DNA of 64,000 bases from Acidobacteriota bacterium (GTDB taxonomy: Bacteria; Acidobacteriota; Terriglobia; Bryobacterales; Bryobacteraceae). Location of the stretch: contig JACQZR010000049.1 in NCBI GenBank assembly GCA_016213775.1, positions 44,163 through 108,162 on the forward strand, read 5' to 3'. The notes under the pieces are model-generated. The model was not told the origin of the DNA and did no database searches. It was given only the letters and a program-made list of their open reading frames with translations. Positions 62,766-64,000 of this stretch are shown here, piece by piece (the stretch's first letter is position 1; each line of letters begins with the position of its first letter). The translations under genes and the position numbers were made by a program.

Positions 62766-64000
62766 ATGTCGATGAGAGTGTCAGGAATGAGCCATTGGGG
62801 TAACGCCTCCGATTTTCGGCCCAGCGACATTAGCGCTGCACTCGGTGGGTCACGCGCACTCGATCCGCCCCCCGATCTGGATGCATCCCCGATCAACGGA
62901 AAGCACTCGGCTGTAGTGCACCCAGTCCCTGGCAGCGCCCGCCTCAGCGGTCTTGCGGATATCGTGCCAACTCTCGACGATCCCTCCCAACCAGGCCTCC
63001 GCGCCACCGACGATTTCTCCGCTCTCAAGGTCCGCTTCCTCGCCGTACTCAATCACGAGATCCGTACCCCTCTCAGCGGCATCATGGGAATGACAGACCT
63101 TCTGCTCGAAACCGGGCTCGACGAAGAGCAGCGCGAATACGTCACCGCCGCTCGCTCCTGCGCCGAAACTCTGTTTGAAGTTCTGAACGCAACCCTCGAA
63201 TACTCAGCCTTGAGCTCCGGCCGCGTGCGCTTGGAGGAATCCGAGTGCCACATCGCTGAAGTCGTCAGCTCCGCCATCGCCGAGCATCAGCACAAGGCGG
63301 AATCTAAAGGCGTCCATTTGTTTGCCACAATCGACCAGAGCGTTCCAGAGATCGTCCTCGGCGACGCGCTCCGGCTTCGTCAAGTCCTCTCGCACCTGCT
63401 TTCCAACGGAGTGAAATTCACCCCGCAGGGCGAAGTCGAATTGCGAGTCGTCTCCGCTCACCTCAGCCCGGGTTTGGCACGTCTCCGCTTCCACGTGCGC
63501 GACACCGGAATCGGCATTGCGGCCGATCAACTGGCGCACATCTTCGACTCCTTCCGCCAGCTCGACAACGGCCTGTCCCGTACCTATTCCGGGCTCGGCC
63601 TCGGCCTGGCGCTCGTCGAACGCCTCTGCACCCTCATGGGTGGCAAAATCTCAGCCGAATCCACAGGCGGCCAAGGCTCCACCTTCACCGTCGAGATCCC
63701 GTTCCAACTGAGTGAAGCACATTCGGTGATGAATCCAGTCACCGAACTCAACGAGTCCAGCGCCGCCGCCCGCATCCTATTAGTCGAGGACAATGAAGTT
63801 GCCCAGCGTATCTTCACTCATGTTCTTCGACGCGGCGATTATCTGGTCGAATGCGCCGGCTCCGGCCAGGAAGCTATCCGCGCCGCCAGCCGCCGCCGTT
63901 ACGACCTGATCCTGATGGACCTCCAGATGCCCGGCGTCAACGGCATTGATGCCTCACGGCAAATCCGCTCCCTCCCCGGAAACGAAGGTACACCGATCAT
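62766..64000 (+). CDS. Hybrid histidine kinase with receiver domain, C-terminal end outside the window
   Basis: More than 411 residues, running off the right edge. A short N-terminal region of about 85 residues has no recognisable sensor domain or membrane span. The H-box is FLAVLNHEIRTPLSGIMGMT (phospho-His 97), with an N-box (RQVLSHLLSNGVKFT), DTGIGIA and GLGLGLALVE. A receiver follows (RILLVEDNEVAQRIF; DLILMDLQMPG) in which the phosphoacceptor Asp is present. More domains, such as a further receiver or HPt, may lie beyond the edge. Three nearby ATGs (62766, 62772, 62787) are possible starts. Confidence 0.9.
   Translation, partial: MSMRVSGMSHWGNASDFRPSDISAALGGSRALDPPPDLDASPINGKHSAVVHPVPGSARLSGLADIVPTLDDPSQPGLRATDDFSALKVRFLAVLNHEIRTPLSGIMGMTDLLLETGLDEEQREYVTAARSCAETLFEVLNATLEYSALSSGRVRLEESECHIAEVVSSAIAEHQHKAESKGVHLFATIDQSVPEIVLGDALRLRQVLSHLLSNGVKFTPQGEVELRVVSAHLSPGLARLRFHVRDTGIGIAADQLAHIFDSFRQLDNGLSRTYSGLGLGLALVERLCTLMGGKISAESTGGQGSTFTVEIPFQLSEAHSVMNPVTELNESSAAARILLVEDNEVAQRIFTHVLRRGDYLVECAGSGQEAIRAASRRRYDLILMDLQMPGVNGIDASRQIRSLPGNEGTPI

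Overview
The window looks like a piece of chromosome from a GC-rich soil acidobacterium of the Solibacter / Bryobacterales type. The evidence is the set of families present: very large Oar-like TonB-dependent receptors, a TPR lipoprotein / CRTAC1-type FG-GAP lipoprotein / receptor gene set, a 1027-residue secreted beta-propeller protein ending in the Solibacter-type C-terminal domain (TIGR03437), a two-component system beside a secreted sulfatase, and many secreted proteins of unknown function. No rRNA, tRNA, CRISPR array, integrase or intact insertion sequence was seen. No gene-free stretch longer than about 300 bases remains once the small genes are counted.

Layout, left to right. 0-4.4 kb: leftward unit of TonB-type receptor, PIG-L deacetylase and an M2 (ACE-like) peptidase cut by the left edge. 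4.5-7.5 kb: rightward housekeeping genes (A-type Fe-S carrier, murQ, murA, rhodanese). 7.5-10.9 kb: a small membrane protein, then a decaheme cytochrome and an outer-membrane barrel that together resemble an MtrA/MtrB electron conduit. 11-15 kb: outer-membrane barrel and the giant beta-propeller protein. 15.2-23.2 kb: a leftward Tad pilus assembly locus (prepilin peptidase, CpaB, CpaC, TadZ, TadA, TadB, TadC) that has no recognisable pilin gene but has a structured-looking 207-base leader inside it. 23.3-30.3 kb: two multi-spanning glycosyltransferase-like membrane proteins, a LuxR-type regulator with a degenerate receiver, a Gfo/Idh/MocA oxidoreductase, and an amidase coupled to a tiny AtzG/GatC-like partner.

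30.3-36.7 kb: acyl-CoA dehydrogenase, a secreted LolA-like protein, a radical SAM protein with a SPASM-like tail, a secreted HExxH peptidase with TPRs, and a methyltransferase-TetR pair preceded by a perfect inverted repeat. 36.9-43.4 kb: TPR, CRTAC1 and TonB receptor genes. 43.6-48.6 kb: an Rpn-like nuclease gene facing away from a tightly overlapping three-gene cassette of secreted proteins (Ig-like, propeller, choice-of-anchor repeats). 48.6-50.9 kb: a decayed toxin-antitoxin island with a truncated PIN toxin behind an AbrB antitoxin and an intact VapC behind a frameshifted VapB. 50.9-54.7 kb: a leftward HU, site-2 protease, GT2, GT4, PilD transcription unit. 54.8-59.1 kb: flavin reductase, a CpxA/CpxR-like two-component pair, and a sulfatase with direct repeats in the shared promoter region. 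59.2-62.7 kb: sucC-sucD-ndk facing away from trpD. The window ends in a hybrid histidine kinase.

By eye the + strand is C-rich over most of the window but G-rich at about 33.4-36.9 and 49.9-55.3 kb, as if those blocks had been inverted or acquired. The most distinctive candidates for new biology are the MtrAB-like conduit without an outer-surface cytochrome, the pilin-less Tad locus with its structured leader, the three-gene secreted cassette, and the toxin-antitoxin pair with a broken antitoxin.
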